Shown here: positions 36,100-44,472 of the stretch, in pieces
Numbering within the stretch: the first letter of the stretch is position 1
How the letters are laid out: every line of letters begins with the position of its first letter
Origin: Desulfobacteraceae bacterium
GTDB lineage: Bacteria; Desulfobacterota; Desulfobacteria; Desulfobacterales; SKZT01
DNA: 64,000 nucleotides
Direction of reading: 5' to 3'
NCBI GenBank assembly: GCA_011389745.1
Contig: JAABTQ010000011.1
Location: forward strand, 1 to 64,000
Translations under genes and position numbers: made by a program
Notes under the pieces: generated by a model
Told to the model about the DNA's origin: nothing
Databases searched by the model: none
What the model saw: the letters and a program-made list of their open reading frames with translations, nothing else

Positions 36100-37614
36100 A
36101 TGGATAATCATAATAATTCAAAAACCGACGGCCTAACAGGAACCTGGCACAAGTTCAGTCTGCGAACAAGAATTTACATAATTCTTGCGGCTTTGGTGAT
36201 GATTCCCCTCATGGAGGGGATGATAATGATCTGGTATACACTCAAAATGGAAAAAATGCTCACCGAAATTGTCGAAAAAGACATTGTAGCCCTTCAGGTA
36301 GCCGAAGGACTTGAAACGGCGATGGTAAACCAGAGAGGATTTGTGACGTATTATTTTCTTGACGGCAATACGGACTGGCTTCGGCAGCTTGGAGAATACC
36401 GTCGAATTTTTAAAGAAAAGCTTGAACAGGCTGCACTTTTGGCTGACACACCTGAACTGATAAATGCCATATCCCTGATCGATACGGAATATAAACTCTA
36501 TCTGGAGTCAAAAGACAAGGTGATTTCCCTTTATGAAAAAGGAGAAAGAGATGAGGGATCTGAACTTCACAATCAGGTAAGACAGCATTTTTTTAAAATT
36601 TTACAGCTTTGCCAGGATTATAAGAATATTCATCCTTTAAGAATTTTGTCTGCAAGACAGGAGTTCAAGGATGAAGTGGCTCATCTTCGAATCATGGCTG
36701 TTATAGCCATGTTTGGCAATTTTATCATGGTGCTGCTTTTGATATATGTGCTGATCAACCAGGTATTGGGGCCAGTGAGGCAATTGAGCCTGGAAGCCGA
36801 CCGTGAAGGTGGACTTTACCTTCCTGACAATGAGATCAAAGCGTTGAGTCTCAGTGTAAGAGGGTTGATTGAAGATGTGGATATGACCCATTCTGAATTG
36901 GAAAAAAGCCGGGAACACCTTTTTCATTCAGAAAAAATGGCTATGGTCGGCAAGTTGGCCGCCGGAATGGCCCACAGTATCAGAAACCCATTTACCTCGG
37001 TTAAAATGCGGCTTTTTTCCCTGAACAGAAGCTTAAATTTGTCAGATACCCAAAAAGATGATATCCATGTCATATCCGAAGAAATCCGGCACATTGATAC
37101 GATCGTACAGAATTTTTTGGAATTTTCGAGACCTCCCAGATTAAAAATGCAAAAAATCAGCCCATCCAACGTTGTTGATTCCACAATTCAGCTTCTGGAA
37201 CATCGTCTGAAATCCTACGATGTTGAAGTAAAAATCATAAGGGATAAATTGTTTCCGGAAATTCAGGCTGACCCCGAACAGCTTAAAGAAGCATTGGTCA
37301 ACCTGGTGATTAATGCCTGCGAAGCCATGGGAGAAGGAGGTAAGATCACCATTACGGAAGAAGAAGCTTATGCTGGTACCCAAAAGCATGAAGCCATTAT
37401 TCGAATCGTTGATAATGGCCCCGGAATCCCCAAGGTTGCATGCGGTAAAATTTTTCAACCTTTTTATTCGACCAAAGAGGAAGGCACCGGCCTTGGATTA
37501 AGCATTACTTCCAGAATTATCCATGAGCATGGAGGAAAAATCGACGTCAACTCTTATGAAGGCAAAGGCACCACATTCAATATTACCTTGCCGGTCAAGG
37601 GAGGCAGGTTTTGA
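36100..37614 (+). CDS. membrane sensor histidine kinase (NtrB/AtoS-like) partner of the NtrC-type regulator
   Basis: The 504-residue kinase has two membrane segments (about residues 23-43 and 195-215) flanking a helical periplasmic sensor (VNQRGFVTYYFLDG), a HAMP-like linker, the phosphoacceptor motif AAGMAHSIRNPFTSV, and an ATPase domain with NLVINACEAM, DNGPGIP and GTGLGLSI. No PAS domain is seen. The frame opens at a TTG at 36001, but the ATG at 36100 gives a normal N-terminus; neither has a good Shine-Dalgarno. It overlaps the regulator gene by 4 bases. Given the operon, it probably senses a substrate of the DASS transporters downstream (inference). Confidence 0.9.
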   Translation: MDNHNNSKTDGLTGTWHKFSLRTRIYIILAALVMIPLMEGMIMIWYTLKMEKMLTEIVEKDIVALQVAEGLETAMVNQRGFVTYYFLDGNTDWLRQLGEYRRIFKEKLEQAALLADTPELINAISLIDTEYKLYLESKDKVISLYEKGERDEGSELHNQVRQHFFKILQLCQDYKNIHPLRILSARQEFKDEVAHLRIMAVIAMFGNFIMVLLLIYVLINQVLGPVRQLSLEADREGGLYLPDNEIKALSLSVRGLIEDVDMTHSELEKSREHLFHSEKMAMVGKLAAGMAHSIRNPFTSVKMRLFSLNRSLNLSDTQKDDIHVISEEIRHIDTIVQNFLEFSRPPRLKMQKISPSNVVDSTIQLLEHRLKSYDVEVKIIRDKLFPEIQADPEQLKEALVNLVINACEAMGEGGKITITEEEAYAGTQKHEAIIRIVDNGPGIPKVACGKIFQPFYSTKEEGTGLGLSITSRIIHEHGGKIDVNSYEGKGTTFNITLPVKGGRF

Positions 37615-39044
37615 GCACCATTTTAATAATTGACGATGATGATCAACTTCGAATCAGCTTTGAAAAACTTCTAAAAGAAGAGGGCTACACCATACAATGT
37701 GCGGCATCAGGAGAATTGGGGCTGGAACTGGTTAAAAAAAAAGCTCCGGACCTGGTGATTTTGGATATGCGTCTTCCGGGAATGAACGGTCTTGAGGTTT
37801 TTCAGGCGATTCATAAAATGGAACCTAAGCTGCCGGTAATTATAATGACTGCTTACGGTACTACCGAGACAGCCATAAAAGCCACCAAACTGGGAGCTTT
37901 TGATTATGTTTTAAAACCATTTGATATCCCGGACATGCTGGTGTTCATCCGCCAGGCTTTGGAAGCAGGACGATTCATGAGATCTCCTGTTGACTTAAAT
38001 GTCCCTCCGGACAGTTCATCCCGTGATGCCATTGTCGGTAGAAGCCAGCCCATGCAGGAAGTATATAAATCCATCGGACGGGTCGCTTCCACCGATGCCA
38101 CCGTGCTGATTCGGGGTGATTCCGGAACAGGCAAGGAGTTGGTAGCAAGGGCGATTTATCAACATAGTACCAGAGCTTATAAGCCGTTTCTCATCATCAA
38201 TTGTGTGGCAATTCCTGAAACACTCCTGGAAAGTGAATTGTTCGGTTATGAAAAAGGTGCATTTACCGGAGCCACACACCGGCGAATCGGAAAGATCGAA
38301 CAAGCCCATGGGGGAACTGTTTTTTTGGATGAAATCGGAGATATGCCCTTTACTCTCCAGGCAAAAATTCTTCGCCTGTTACAGGAAAAAAGTATCGAAC
38401 GTATTGGGGGAAGAACTTCCATACCGGTGGATGTTCGCATTATTGCAGCCACCAATCGTAACCTGGAGGAAGACATTACCCAAGGAAAGTTTCGTGAAGA
38501 TTTGTACTACCGACTTAAAGTAGTCACCATATGGCTGCCTCAACTCTCTAAACGACCGGAGGATATCCCTTTATTAACCGAATATTTCCTGTCACGTTAC
38601 GCGGCCGACACCGGAATGGTTAACCCCGGAATAACAGACGAAGCCAAGGACATTCTGGCGGGATATAACTGGCCTGGAAATGTACGGGAACTTTCCAACA
38701 CAATACATAAGGCCCTGATATTTAACCGTGGAGGACCGCTTTCAGGAGAAGATATCTGCAGGAGCATGGATGAAAAGGCTCCCGGCGGGATATCCGTATC
38801 CAATGATGAAAATATGGATGAACTCCTTCGGCATTGGGTCAGGCACTTATTGATTTCTAAGAATGTGGAAAATAAATTTGATACGTCCATAGACCGTTTC
38901 TCCGCCATACTGGTCAGCGAAGCATTGAACCTTTCTAGCGGAAACCGCTCAAGGGCCGCCAAGCTTTTAGGTATTTCCAGACCCACACTGCATGCAAAGA
39001 TCGAAAAATATGAATTGAAACTGGAAACCTCCGTAAAAGAGTAA
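37611..39044 (+). CDS. sigma-54-dependent NtrC-family response regulator
   Basis: The 477-residue protein has a receiver domain (LIIDDDDQLRI, phosphoacceptor in LVILDMRLPG, Lys in VLKPFDIP), an AAA+ domain with Walker A GDSGTGKE, the sigma-54-contacting GAFTGA loop and Walker B GTVFLDEIGDM, and a C-terminal Fis-type helix-turn-helix (NRSRAAKLLGISRPTLHAKI). It would bind upstream enhancers and activate RNA polymerase-sigma-54. Three sigma-54-type promoters occur in the 4 kb downstream, so its likely targets are the CBS-ACT gene and both receiver-transporter modules. Confidence 0.95.
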   Translation: MSTILIIDDDDQLRISFEKLLKEEGYTIQCAASGELGLELVKKKAPDLVILDMRLPGMNGLEVFQAIHKMEPKLPVIIMTAYGTTETAIKATKLGAFDYVLKPFDIPDMLVFIRQALEAGRFMRSPVDLNVPPDSSSRDAIVGRSQPMQEVYKSIGRVASTDATVLIRGDSGTGKELVARAIYQHSTRAYKPFLIINCVAIPETLLESELFGYEKGAFTGATHRRIGKIEQAHGGTVFLDEIGDMPFTLQAKILRLLQEKSIERIGGRTSIPVDVRIIAATNRNLEEDITQGKFREDLYYRLKVVTIWLPQLSKRPEDIPLLTEYFLSRYAADTGMVNPGITDEAKDILAGYNWPGNVRELSNTIHKALIFNRGGPLSGEDICRSMDEKAPGGISVSNDENMDELLRHWVRHLLISKNVENKFDTSIDRFSAILVSEALNLSSGNRSRAAKLLGISRPTLHAKIEKYELKLETSVKE

Positions 39045-39066
39045 TCGGCTCATTACCTGATCTAAA

Positions 39067-39082
39067 TGGCATGCACTTTGCT
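39067..39082 (+). promoter_or_regulatory. sigma-54 promoter of the CBS-ACT gene
   Basis: TGGCATGCACTTTGCT fits the -24/-12 consensus (TGGCAC, then TTGC) with GG at 39068-39069 and GC at 39080-39081, exactly 10 bases apart. Transcription should start about 12 bases later, 48 bases before the gene. Confidence 0.8.
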
Positions 39083-39140
39083 TTTATTAAAAGTAAACAA
39101 ACCGCGTTCTTTATGACATTCAATGCGAGGAGGGATGAGT

Positions 39141-39818
39141 ATGCTAGTTCAAGACTGGATGAGCAAAAATGTTATCACCATTGAAGTGGATAAATCCATG
39201 GAGGATGCTGTCAAGCTGCTGAAAAAACATGATATTAAAATGCTTCCGGTCATGAAAAAAGGCAAACTGACCGGTATTGTCACAGATCGCGATTTAAAAA
39301 GAGCCCAGGCATCGGATGCCACGTCATTGGATATTCACGAACTGCTCTATCTGCTTTCCACAATCAAAATCGGCCAGGTGATGTCCAAAAATCCCATTAC
39401 AATCCCAATTGATTTCACAATAGAAGAAACCGCAGATATTTTACTGAAAAACAAAATATCCGGGGCACCGGTTGTGGATTCAAAAGAAAATATTGTCGGA
39501 GCAATCACCCAGAATGATCTTTTCAGGGCATTGATCTCTCTTTCCGGGTTTGGAAAAAAAGGAATTCAGTTTGCTTTTCTTTTAGAGGATCGTCCTGGTT
39601 CCATTAAGGAAGTCGCCGACATTATCCGAAAATTTAATGGCCGAATGGTCAGTATTTTGAGCACCTACGACAATATTCCCGAAGGATACCGCAAGGTCAT
39701 CATTCGTATCTACGATATTGATCGCCGGAACCTGCCAAAACTCAAAGATGAACTCAAGCACAAAGCAAAACTTCTGTACATGGTCGATCATCGCGACAAC
39801 ATACGAGAAATTTATTAA
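39141..39818 (+). CDS. CBS-pair protein with C-terminal ACT domain
   Basis: The 225-residue protein has two CBS motifs (VQDWMSKNVITIEVDKSM..., IGQVMSKNPITIPIDFTI...) that usually bind adenine nucleotides, and a C-terminal ACT-like domain (FAFLLEDRPGSIKEVADII) typical of amino-acid sensing. The relatives are AcuB-like proteins. ATG codons at 39123, 39135 and 39141 are in frame; GAGGAGGG sits 7 bases before the third, which I choose. It lies behind a sigma-54 promoter right after the NtrC-type regulator and may report energy state to this regulon. Confidence 0.85.
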   Translation: MLVQDWMSKNVITIEVDKSMEDAVKLLKKHDIKMLPVMKKGKLTGIVTDRDLKRAQASDATSLDIHELLYLLSTIKIGQVMSKNPITIPIDFTIEETADILLKNKISGAPVVDSKENIVGAITQNDLFRALISLSGFGKKGIQFAFLLEDRPGSIKEVADIIRKFNGRMVSILSTYDNIPEGYRKVIIRIYDIDRRNLPKLKDELKHKAKLLYMVDHRDNIREIY

Positions 39819-40006
39819 TAACCATAGACATCAAGACAATTTGTTCCTCAAGTCATACCGGTCAAATCCGGTATCCGATGCAGGGGCTCTGCCTCCCGGA
39901 TTTCAGCTATTGTCGTGATGCCGGAGATTTCCAACATACCCGCACCGTTTTTATATATCGGAACATTTTTTTTAAGGAATTTTTTGAAGCTAAGGAAAAT
40001 GTACCG

Positions 40007-40021
40007 ACAATTTGTAAAAAA
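40007..40021 (+). promoter_or_regulatory. candidate enhancer site, module 1
   Basis: GACAATTTGTAAAAA, containing the palindrome ACAA-T-TTGT, lies about 118 bases upstream of the sigma-54 promoter. The same 15 bases occur 143 bases upstream of the module 2 promoter. Position and symmetry suit an NtrC-type binding site. The rest of the 39819-40172 gap shows no gene. Confidence 0.4.
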
Positions 40022-40121
40022 TGCTGACATACTCCCATTATCACCCAAATGGGGTCCCGGCGTATAAATTATATTTTTGGTGAAATATCAGTGGTTTTTG
40101 AAATGAATAACAATATTGACC

Positions 40122-40138
40122 TTGGTATAAAAATTGCT
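40122..40138 (+). promoter_or_regulatory. sigma-54 promoter of module 1
   Basis: TTGGTATAAAAATTGCT has GG at 40124-40125 and GC at 40136-40137 with 10 bases between, matching -24/-12 spacing. The predicted start is near 40149, 24 bases before the receiver-like gene. Confidence 0.75.
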
Positions 40139-40172
40139 TTTATCCCATGACAGCAGTCGATGAGGAAAAACT

Positions 40173-40556
40173 TTGAGCTCGGAATATACAATACTCATAG
40201 CGGATCGAAACTCCCATGTCAGGGAATTTATAAAACGGGAAATGACAAAGGAAGGTTTCAGGGTACTTCAAGCGGAAAAAGGCAAGGATGTTATCAAGAT
40301 GGTTTACCAATGTTTTTCGCTGGACCTTGTGCTTCTTGATCCTGATTTACCCGATATGGAAGAAACCGTATTACTGAAAAAAATCGGCGATCGGTTTCCG
40401 TCCGTTCCGGTAGTTATTCATGCGTTTGATTCTGAAGAAACCAACTATTTCCTTTATTTGAAGCAGGCGGCTTTCGTGGAAAAGGGTGGCCAAAGCATTG
40501 AAGTACTCAAAAAGGTGGTCATCGAAATACTTGAGGCTGCAAAATTAAATTTATGA
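40173..40556 (+). CDS. divergent single-domain receiver protein (module 1)
   Basis: The 127-residue protein follows the receiver fold (ILIADRNSHVREFIKREM, phosphoacceptor-like Asp in LLDPDLPDME) but has only one acidic residue in the first loop and lacks the conserved Lys-Pro near the end (reads VEKGG). It may be phosphorylated poorly or act as a protein-interaction domain. Translation starts at TTG with GAGGA about 9 bases upstream; the module 2 paralogue uses TTG at the same place, which supports the choice. It is the first gene behind a sigma-54 promoter. Confidence 0.75.
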   Translation: MSSEYTILIADRNSHVREFIKREMTKEGFRVLQAEKGKDVIKMVYQCFSLDLVLLDPDLPDMEETVLLKKIGDRFPSVPVVIHAFDSEETNYFLYLKQAAFVEKGGQSIEVLKKVVIEILEAAKLNL

Positions 40557-40569
40557 AAGGAGCACCATG

Positions 40570-41001
40570 ATGGTCACAATGGTTAAAATGAGAATAATGC
40601 TTGTGGATGATGAAGAAAGGTTTTTGCAAACCACCCAGAAAATGATTACAAAAAAGGGCTATGACGCACTGACGGCCACCAGTGGAGCCGAATGCTTAAA
40701 AAAACTCGAGGATGAACTGGTACATGTGGTAATTCTGGATGTCAAAATGCCGGGAATGGACGGCGTGGAAACCCTCAAACATATCAAGCAGAGATTTCCT
40801 CTGGTGGAAATTATTATGCTGACGGGACATGCTACCGCCGAATCCGCTGTGGAGGGATTAAAGCTGGGTGCTACGGATTATCTGACCAAACCCACAAGCA
40901 TTGATGAACTTATCGCCAAGGCAGAGGAAGCGTATAACAAACGCGTTGTTTTGGAACAAAAAATTCAAATGGCGGAGGCAATGAAAAAGTCCCATATTTA
41001 A
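40570..41001 (+). CDS. single-domain response regulator (module 1)
   Basis: The 143-residue protein is one canonical receiver: acidic pair in MLVDDEERF, phosphoacceptor in ILDVKMPGMDGVE, Thr in MLTGHAT and Lys in YLTKP. No output domain follows; a 25-residue amphipathic tail (AEEAYNKRVVLEQKIQM) ends it. The ATG at 40570 (AAAGGAG seven bases before) aligns with the module 2 copy; an adjacent ATG at 40567 is possible. It would be CheY-like, possibly acting on the transporter or on the kinase as a phosphate sink. Confidence 0.9.
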   Translation: MVTMVKMRIMLVDDEERFLQTTQKMITKKGYDALTATSGAECLKKLEDELVHVVILDVKMPGMDGVETLKHIKQRFPLVEIIMLTGHATAESAVEGLKLGATDYLTKPTSIDELIAKAEEAYNKRVVLEQKIQMAEAMKKSHI

Positions 41002-41222
41002 CCCTTACATTCCGGGGTGTTGAGGCAGGATTTTGCATAAATCTCACAAGTATTTTCAAGCACCCGAAATGTCTCATCCTCCAAATCGGTGCCGGCCAAA
41101 TGTACCTGCCGTTATTGGGTAAATAAAATCATCATAAAAAAATTATTTTTTACTGAGTTTGTATTTTTCCCATGTTGTAAATCAAAAACAATTATTTTTG
41201 ATCCTAACTGCGAGGTATATTT

Positions 41223-42632
41223 ATGGCTGAAGTTGAATCCATCAAAAATGATGCTACCGCAAAATCCATTATCATTAAAACGTTAATAGCTCTGGCACTG
41301 GGCATTCTGATAATGATGCTGCCCAGGCCGGAAAATCTTACTCCTGAAGGCCACCGGTTTTTGGCGCTTCTGATAACTGTCGTCGTCTTGTGGGTGAGCG
41401 AGGCGGTACCCATCGGTGTGACCGCGCTTTTAGCAGGCGCAAGTCTGATCCTTTTAAAGATCCAACCCGCCCAGAGTGCCTGGGCACCCTTTGCCAGTCC
41501 TGCGGTCATGTTTGTGCTTATGGTTATCATGTTCGGCGTGGTTTTAAACGAAGTCGGTCTGGCCAATCGCCTTATGTATTATTTGTTGAAATTTGCCGGA
41601 ACCAAGGTCAAGCGGTTGAGCCTTATTCTGGCAGTAGGGTGCACCCTGACTTCAACTGTCTTTCATGACGCAACCATCACGGTCATCATGGTCTTTGCTT
41701 TTGTTCCTGTATTTATGAGTATGGGAATGAAACCGGGCTCAGGGCACAAACTGCCGACCTTTTTCTTTATGCTCATCCCTTTGTCAGCCTCGGCAGGCGG
41801 GTTCGGCACCCTTCTGGGAGGCGGCCGTAACCCCCTGGCCCTGGAAATCCTTCAGAAATTCAGTGAAGGCCGGATCAAAATCGGGTTTCTGGAATATATT
41901 GTTATTATGTTTCCCATCTGTATTCTCACAGCCATCGCCACCTGGGCCATTTTGTGGGTCCTGCTGCGGCCCAAGGAAAAGGAACTCGTGGGTATCGAAA
42001 TGGCGGATCCGGGCCCTATGAGCGGCAAGGAATGGGGGGTGCTGACGATCTTTGTGATCACGTTTATCCTCTGGTTTTGCGGCGATCTGACCGGATGGCA
42101 TTACAGCGTACCAGCGGCATTCGCCATTCTCGGTTTCTGTGCGCCAGGATGGATCAGTTTCAGGACCATTTGCGACAAATTCCCCTGGGAATCCTGGATT
42201 GTATTCGGCGCGGGCGTGTCTCTGGGCGGATCCATGCTGGATAGCGGGGCCGGGCAGTTTCTGGCGGAAACCCTGCTTCCCCTTCTGGACGGAAAACCCC
42301 TGTTTATCGTCTACTACGGAATAGGCTTTTTCGGATCATTTTTGTCCAGCATGATGAGCAACTCGGCGGCCGTGGCGCTGATGCTGCCCATTGTTCTTCC
42401 CATGGCCGAAATGATGAACATGTCGCCTCAGTCGGTTGCAATGATAGCGCCCATGACCACATCATTTATCATGCTGGTCATCGGATGCCCCCCCACCATT
42501 ATTGCCTACAGCACCGGCTATTTCAGCCAGATGGAATTTGTGAAGATCGCCGTACCCTGGGCCCTTATTCTGCTGGTGATCTGCACCCTGAGCATGATAA
42601 TTTATTGGCCTTTGATCGGATTTGTCAAATAA
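41223..42632 (+). CDS. DASS/SLC13-family anion (dicarboxylate-type) transporter, copy 1
   Basis: The 469-residue inner-membrane protein has about twelve hydrophobic segments in two inverted halves, with the paired substrate-site motifs TSTVFHDATITV and SMMSNSAAVALMLPIV (Ser-Asn-Ser/Thr type), as in sodium/dicarboxylate and sulfate symporters. It starts 222 bases after the receiver gene and ends before a strong hairpin. Copy 2 at 44473 is highly similar along the whole length. The substrate might be a C4-dicarboxylate, citrate or sulfate; this cannot be resolved from sequence alone. Confidence 0.9.
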   Translation: MAEVESIKNDATAKSIIIKTLIALALGILIMMLPRPENLTPEGHRFLALLITVVVLWVSEAVPIGVTALLAGASLILLKIQPAQSAWAPFASPAVMFVLMVIMFGVVLNEVGLANRLMYYLLKFAGTKVKRLSLILAVGCTLTSTVFHDATITVIMVFAFVPVFMSMGMKPGSGHKLPTFFFMLIPLSASAGGFGTLLGGGRNPLALEILQKFSEGRIKIGFLEYIVIMFPICILTAIATWAILWVLLRPKEKELVGIEMADPGPMSGKEWGVLTIFVITFILWFCGDLTGWHYSVPAAFAILGFCAPGWISFRTICDKFPWESWIVFGAGVSLGGSMLDSGAGQFLAETLLPLLDGKPLFIVYYGIGFFGSFLSSMMSNSAAVALMLPIVLPMAEMMNMSPQSVAMIAPMTTSFIMLVIGCPPTIIAYSTGYFSQMEFVKIAVPWALILLVICTLSMIIYWPLIGFVK

Positions 42633-42653
42633 AAGGATTCTGCTAACTCAATT

Positions 42654-42689
42654 ATCAGCGGGCCGGTAATGTTTACCCGGCCCGCTGAT
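42654..42689 (+). terminator. strong hairpin after DASS copy 1
   Basis: ATCAGCGGGCCGG (42654-42666) pairs perfectly with CCGGCCCGCTGAT (42677-42689) around a 10-base loop. There is no T-run, so it may stabilise or partly terminate the transcript. Confidence 0.6.
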
Positions 42690-42718
42690 GTTCATGGTCA
42701 TCAACGGTAAATATTTCT

Positions 42719-42733
42719 GACAATTTGTAAAAA
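42719..42733 (+). promoter_or_regulatory. candidate enhancer site, module 2
   Basis: The exact 15-mer GACAATTTGTAAAAA seen upstream of module 1 recurs here, about 143 bases before the sigma-54 promoter. It may be conserved for function or simply retained from the duplication. Confidence 0.4.
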
Positions 42734-42858
42734 ATACCAACAGATTGCAAAATTTCCTGACACTTCTGAATTCAAAATCAGTCTTCTTTTCCGCAACATA
42801 GTACCAAATAACGACATCAAATCAGAGTGTTACAAATAATATCAAAATTTATGCCTGA

Positions 42859-42875
42859 TTGGTATGGTGCTTGCT
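42859..42875 (+). promoter_or_regulatory. sigma-54 promoter of module 2
   Basis: TTGGTATGGTGCTTGCT has GG at 42861-42862 and GC at 42873-42874, 10 bases apart, and shares TTGGTAT with the module 1 promoter. It overlaps the upstream in-frame ATG at 42864, which argues for the TTG start of the next gene at 42912. Confidence 0.75.
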
Positions 42876-42911
42876 GCAAGCCCCCTGTTGGCAGTCGATA
42901 AGGGGAAAATT

Positions 42912-43286
42912 TTGAGATCAGAACTAACAATACTCATAGCAGATCGAAACTCTCGTGTAAGAGAGTTTTTGAAACGGGAATTGACACAGGAAGGTTTCAG
43001 GGTGCTCCAAGCAGAAACAGGCAGGGATGTTATTGAAATGGTTTACCACTGCTTTCCATTGGATCTGATTCTTCTTGATCCTGATTTACCTGACATGGAA
43101 GAAACCGCATTATTAAAAAAAATCGGAAATCGAATTCCGCCGCTTCCGATAGTAATTCACGCATTTGATTTTGAAGAAACAAACTATTTTTTGTATTTGA
43201 GAAAGGCGGAGTTCGTAAAAAAAGGTGGCCGAAGCATTGAAAAACTTAAACAAGTGGTCTTTGAAATGCTTAAGGAAAAAAAATGA
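42912..43286 (+). CDS. divergent single-domain receiver protein (module 2)
   Basis: The 124-residue protein is a clear paralogue of the product at 40173 (ILIADRNSRVREFLKREL, LLDPDLPDMEETALLKKIG, IHAFDFEETNYFLYL). It shares the same deviations from true receivers: a single acidic residue in the first loop and no Lys-Pro near the end. It starts with TTG behind AAGGGGA. The upstream extension to ATG 42864 would place the start inside the sigma-54 promoter and is rejected. Confidence 0.75.
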   Translation: MRSELTILIADRNSRVREFLKRELTQEGFRVLQAETGRDVIEMVYHCFPLDLILLDPDLPDMEETALLKKIGNRIPPLPIVIHAFDFEETNYFLYLRKAEFVKKGGRSIEKLKQVVFEMLKEKK

Positions 43287-43396
43287 TAACCGGTATCCAA
43301 AAGATGTCATATATTTTTCAAAGAGAGTATAAGTAACGTCTGAAAACCTATACCGGTTTCAGTCCCAAACACGATTGAAAAAGAGTGGAGGAGATT

Positions 43397-43945
43397 ATGA
43401 AAACAGTTCAAGTAAAAGATGTGATGGTTGCGCTTGACGATTATGCGACAGTATCGGAAGACGCCACCCTGTATGATGCGGTGCTTGCTCTGGAAAAGGC
43501 TCAGGAGCAATTTGAGAAAAGCCAATATCTTCACCGGGCTATCCTCGTTTATGACAGTAAAAATAAAATCGTCGGCAAGATCAGCCAGTTGGATATACTT
43601 ATGGCCCTTGAGCCCAATTACCGGATCGTAGACCTGGATAAGTTGTCCCGCTTTGGCTACAGCCTTGACTATATTCAGTCATTTGCAAAAACAGCTCTCT
43701 GGGACAAGCCGCTCAGGGATATCTGCAGAAAAGCTGCTACATTTATCGTCAAAGATTTCATGTACACCCCCAGGCAAGGCGAGTACATCAAAGAAGACGC
43801 AAATCTTGATGAGGCCATTCACCAGTTATTAATGGGAAAACAAAACGCTCTCCTGGTCACACGAAACCAGGATATTGTGGGCATTTTGCGTCTGACCGAT
43901 GTATATGCCTTTGTTTGTAAAAATATTAAAGCCTGTAAGATGTAG
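43397..43945 (+). CDS. CBS-pair protein (module 2 only)
   Basis: The 182-residue protein has two CBS units: VKDVMVALDDYATVSEDATL...KISQLDIL and VKDFMYTPRQGEYIKEDANL...GILRLTDVY, separated by a helical linker (about residues 75-110). GGAGGAG lies just before the ATG at 43397. CBS pairs bind AMP, ATP or related ligands and gate enzymes or channels. It sits between the two receiver genes and has no counterpart in module 1, where the CBS-ACT gene upstream may fill the role. Confidence 0.88.
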   Translation: MKTVQVKDVMVALDDYATVSEDATLYDAVLALEKAQEQFEKSQYLHRAILVYDSKNKIVGKISQLDILMALEPNYRIVDLDKLSRFGYSLDYIQSFAKTALWDKPLRDICRKAATFIVKDFMYTPRQGEYIKEDANLDEAIHQLLMGKQNALLVTRNQDIVGILRLTDVYAFVCKNIKACKM

Positions 43946-43965
43946 TATTCGAAAGGAGAGACACG

Positions 43966-44397
43966 ATGGTCACAATGGTAAAAATGAGAATAATGCTTGT
44001 GGATGATGAAGAACGGTTTTTACAGACCACGCAAAAAATGATCGCCAAAAAAGGCTATGACGCTCTGATCGCAACCAGTGGTGAGGAGTGCTTAAAAAAG
44101 CTTGAAGAGGAACTGGTGCATGTGGTGATTCTGGATGTCAAAATGCCGGGTATTGACGGCGTAGAAACCCTCAAACATATCAAACAGAAATTTCCTCTGG
44201 TGGAAGTCATCATGCTGACCGGACATGCCACCGCCGAATCCGCCGTGGAAGGTCTGAAATTAGGTGCGACGGATTATCTTACTAAACCTGCGAATATTGA
44301 GGATCTTATCGCCAAGGCAGAGGAAGCGTACAACAAACGCGTTGTTTTGGAAGAAAAAATTCAAATGGCGGAGGCTTTGAAAAAGTCCCATATTTAG
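43966..44397 (+). CDS. single-domain response regulator (module 2)
   Basis: The 143-residue canonical receiver is nearly the same as the one at 40570 (MRIMLVDDEERFLQTTQKM, ILDVKMPGIDGVETLKHIKQ, ATDYLTKPA), differing in scattered residues only. AAAGGAG lies 7-8 bases before the ATG. It begins 21 bases after the CBS gene and ends 76 bases before the second DASS transporter, so the three are likely cotranscribed from the sigma-54 promoter at 42859. Confidence 0.9.
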   Translation: MVTMVKMRIMLVDDEERFLQTTQKMIAKKGYDALIATSGEECLKKLEEELVHVVILDVKMPGIDGVETLKHIKQKFPLVEVIMLTGHATAESAVEGLKLGATDYLTKPANIEDLIAKAEEAYNKRVVLEEKIQMAEALKKSHI

Positions 44398-44472
44398 TTC
44401 CCGCATCCGGAGTGTTGAAGCAGGTTTTTTCATAATTTTTCATTTTTCAATCAAAACCACGAGGTATAATTT

